Source: Pelomonas sp052436255
GTDB lineage: Bacteria; Pseudomonadota; Gammaproteobacteria; Burkholderiales; Burkholderiaceae_C
Length of the DNA stretch: 6,400 nt
NCBI GenBank assembly: GCA_052436255.1
Contig: JBQVNP010000210.1
Location: forward strand, 1-6,400
Direction: 5' to 3'
Part shown: in pieces, positions 5,244-6,400 of the stretch
Numbering within the stretch: position 1 is the stretch's first letter
Layout of the letters: every line of letters begins with the position of its first letter
Program-made: the position numbers and the translations under genes
The notes under the pieces: model-generated
The model's input: only the letters and a program-made list of their open reading frames with translations
What the model was told of the DNA's origin: nothing
Database searches by the model: none

Positions 5244-6089
5244 ATGACCACCAGCAAATCCGTACGCCGGCTGTCGGCAGTCCCGTCCACCTTGCGGATT
5301 CCCCTGGCCGCGCGGGCCTCGGGCGACGCGATGTTCCCGCAGATGGCCGTGCGCGACGCGTACGCGGCGGGCATCCTCGAGCAGATCCGCGACGACGGCC
5401 ATGCGCTGCCGGAAGATCGGGCCACCATCTACAGCATCCTCTCGCGCACGCGGCGCTTCCGCAGCCTGGCGCAGGACTTCCTCAAGCTGCACCCCGGCGC
5501 GCGCGTGGTGAACATGGGCTGCGGCCTGAGCCACTACTTCCAGTGGCTGGACGACGACAAGTCGCGCATGACCGATGCCGACCTGCCCGAGGTGCTCGAG
5601 TTGCGCCGCCAGCTGATCCCCGAGACCAACGAGCGCCACGACGTGCGCGAACTCGACCTCACTTCCCCCGGCTGGTGGGAGCAGCTGGGCCTGCCGCGCA
5701 AGCGCAATGCCCAGCCGGTGTTCCTGTTCACGGAGGGCGTGCTGATGTACCTGGAGCCCGCGCAGGTGCAGGCGGTGCTCGCCACCTTCGGCGAGCGCGC
5801 GCCCGCCGGCTCGGTACTGGCCTTCGACGCCATGTGCTGGCTCGCGGTGGGACGCGGCAAGCAGCACCCCTCCGTGCGAGTGACCGGCGCCGAGTTCAAG
5901 TGGGGCATCCGCCGCGCAGCCGAACTGACGCAGCCCCATCCGCGCCTGCAGTTGAGCGGCACCTACCGCGTGCTGGAGGGCATCGGCCTGCCCTACACGC
6001 TGTTCGCACCGATGGTCATGCTGTTTCTCGGCGTGCCGCTGTATGCGCTCTACGCGCTGAAGGCGACGGACGAAGCCGCCGATACATAA
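5244..6089 (+). CDS. SAM-dependent methyltransferase, leucine carboxyl methyltransferase / TcmP-like family
   Basis: 281 residues. The N-terminal TLRIPLAARASGD (16-28) is the typical opening of this family. Motif I is VVNMGCGLSHYF (88-99), where relatives usually read GCGLDTRF. It is followed by the acidic DADLPEVLELRRQL (111-124), and then FLFTEGVLMYLEPAQV (160-175), the family's post-motif with Glu164 and Tyr169. It transfers a methyl group from S-adenosylmethionine, in relatives to a carboxylate or hydroxyl of a small molecule; the acceptor here is unknown. The C-terminus (about 249-272) is strikingly hydrophobic, so membrane contact is possible although it may be buried core. ATG 5244 was chosen because TTG 5190 adds 18 residues with no family likeness. 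There is no clear Shine-Dalgarno sequence. It follows the GGCT-like gene by 55 nt and is probably the last gene of the operon. Confidence 0.9.
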   Translation: MTTSKSVRRLSAVPSTLRIPLAARASGDAMFPQMAVRDAYAAGILEQIRDDGHALPEDRATIYSILSRTRRFRSLAQDFLKLHPGARVVNMGCGLSHYFQWLDDDKSRMTDADLPEVLELRRQLIPETNERHDVRELDLTSPGWWEQLGLPRKRNAQPVFLFTEGVLMYLEPAQVQAVLATFGERAPAGSVLAFDAMCWLAVGRGKQHPSVRVTGAEFKWGIRRAAELTQPHPRLQLSGTYRVLEGIGLPYTLFAPMVMLFLGVPLYALYALKATDEAADT

Positions 6090-6172
6090 ACGCACAATTT
6101 TCCGGCGATCGCGTCGATTGACGGCTTTGTCCGGCGTACGCCGCGCGGATTGGCTGACGCTGCGGCGAACCG

Positions 6173-6203
6173 GGCCGGGGCAAGCTCGGGGATGTTCCCG
6201 GCC
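6173..6203 (+). repeat. GC-rich inverted repeat downstream of the methyltransferase gene
   Basis: GGCCGGG (6173-6179) and CCCGGCC (6197-6203) are perfect 7-bp arms around a 17-nt loop. A smaller hairpin CGGG/CCCG (6187-6190, 6197-6200) could compete with it. No T-run follows directly, so it is not a classical intrinsic terminator. It may help stop or protect the operon transcript. Confidence 0.35.
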
Positions 6204-6226
6204 GTGGAGCGGAGAATGCTCTATCG

Positions 6227-6269
6227 TTTCCGCTTCCCCTTCTTTCCCCTTTCTCTTCTCTCTTCTTCC
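6227..6269 (+). other. Pyrimidine tract in the leader of the Tat-signal gene
   Basis: 43 nt with a single purine (G6232); 6233-6269 is 37 nt of uninterrupted C and T. The rest of the 206-bp gap (6090-6295) shows no convincing promoter: TTGACG at 6118-6123 resembles a -35 box but lacks a partner -10. A C-rich, G-poor RNA of this kind could be a Rho-loading (rut) region for the upstream operon or a ribosomal protein S1 contact in the 5' UTR. The composition is seen; the role is inferred. Confidence 0.45.
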
Positions 6270-6295
6270 GAAGATTCGCAACCCTCAAGAACCAC

Positions 6296-6400
6296 ATGCT
6301 TGATCGCCGATCCTTCCTTGCCGCCGGTGGTGCCGCCGCCGCACTCGCCGCCCTCGGACTGCCCGAAGAGGCGCTGGCCGCCAATGGCCTGCAACTGAGC
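6296..6400 (+). CDS. Tat-exported protein, N-terminal fragment (possibly OpgD-type glucan biosynthesis protein D)
   Basis: The first 35 codons are visible and the gene runs off the right edge. The N-terminus MLDRRSFLAAGG carries the twin-arginine pattern (RR-x-F-L). It is followed by a moderately hydrophobic Ala/Gly/Leu stretch and a likely signal peptidase site near ALA-AN at residues 27-30, so the product should be exported folded to the periplasm by Tat. The short mature start (NGLQLS) loosely resembles OpgD-like proteins, but that is a memory-based guess and other Tat substrates are equally possible. ATG 6296 is the only start codon near the signal; the preceding in-frame codons contain no ATG, GTG or TTG back to the pyrimidine tract. 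The Shine-Dalgarno sequence is weak. Confidence 0.72.
   Translation, partial: MLDRRSFLAAGGAAAALAALGLPEEALAANGLQLS

Noticed and set aside
6118..6150. Sigma-70 promoter starting at TTGACG (6118-6123)
   Set aside because: No acceptable -10 hexamer is found at 16-18 bp spacing in this GC-rich stretch.
5049..6281. 410-codon antisense frame over the methyltransferase gene
   Set aside because: Low-complexity His/Arg/Gly-rich translation without motifs; the plus strand encodes a well-defined methyltransferase.

Overview
The window is GC-rich, densely coded DNA with short intergenic gaps. The protein families suggest a betaproteobacterium, most likely Burkholderiales (Comamonadaceae such as Variovorax). 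That placement comes from composition and recalled protein resemblance, not from a search. No rRNA, tRNA, insertion sequence, phage gene or CRISPR array is visible.

Left part (1-3084): an NAD-dependent aldehyde dehydrogenase of the ExaC/AcoD/AldB type runs leftward off the edge. It is divergent from a complete sigma-54-dependent activator of the AcoR type (GAF, AAA+ with an intact GAFTGA loop, Fis-type HTH). The 215-bp gap between them holds a well-matched sigma-54 promoter facing the dehydrogenase. About 75-125 bp further upstream lies a palindromic cluster suited to be the activator's enhancer, possibly also its autoregulatory operator. The simplest reading is that the activator senses a small molecule (an alcohol, aldehyde or acetoin-like compound) and switches on the dehydrogenase.

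Middle part (3085-6089): four same-strand genes probably form one operon. They are a LysR-type DNA-binding domain fused in one reading frame to a YdjA-like FMN nitroreductase, a compact M24-fold metallopeptidase overlapping it by 14 nt, a small gamma-glutamylcyclotransferase-fold protein 11 nt further on, and a leucine-carboxyl-methyltransferase/TcmP-like SAM methyltransferase 55 nt further on. A near-perfect 28-bp dyad stands just before the fusion gene. There is no divergent gene there, so the fusion protein is a good candidate to control its own operon in response to flavin, redox or substrate state. This is the most unusual item in the window.

Right edge (6090-6400): a roughly 200-bp gap contains a GC-rich inverted repeat and a 37-nt pure pyrimidine run. 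It is followed by the first 35 codons of an exported protein with a twin-arginine (Tat) signal peptide, cut by the window end; OpgD (glucan biosynthesis protein D) is one guess at its identity.
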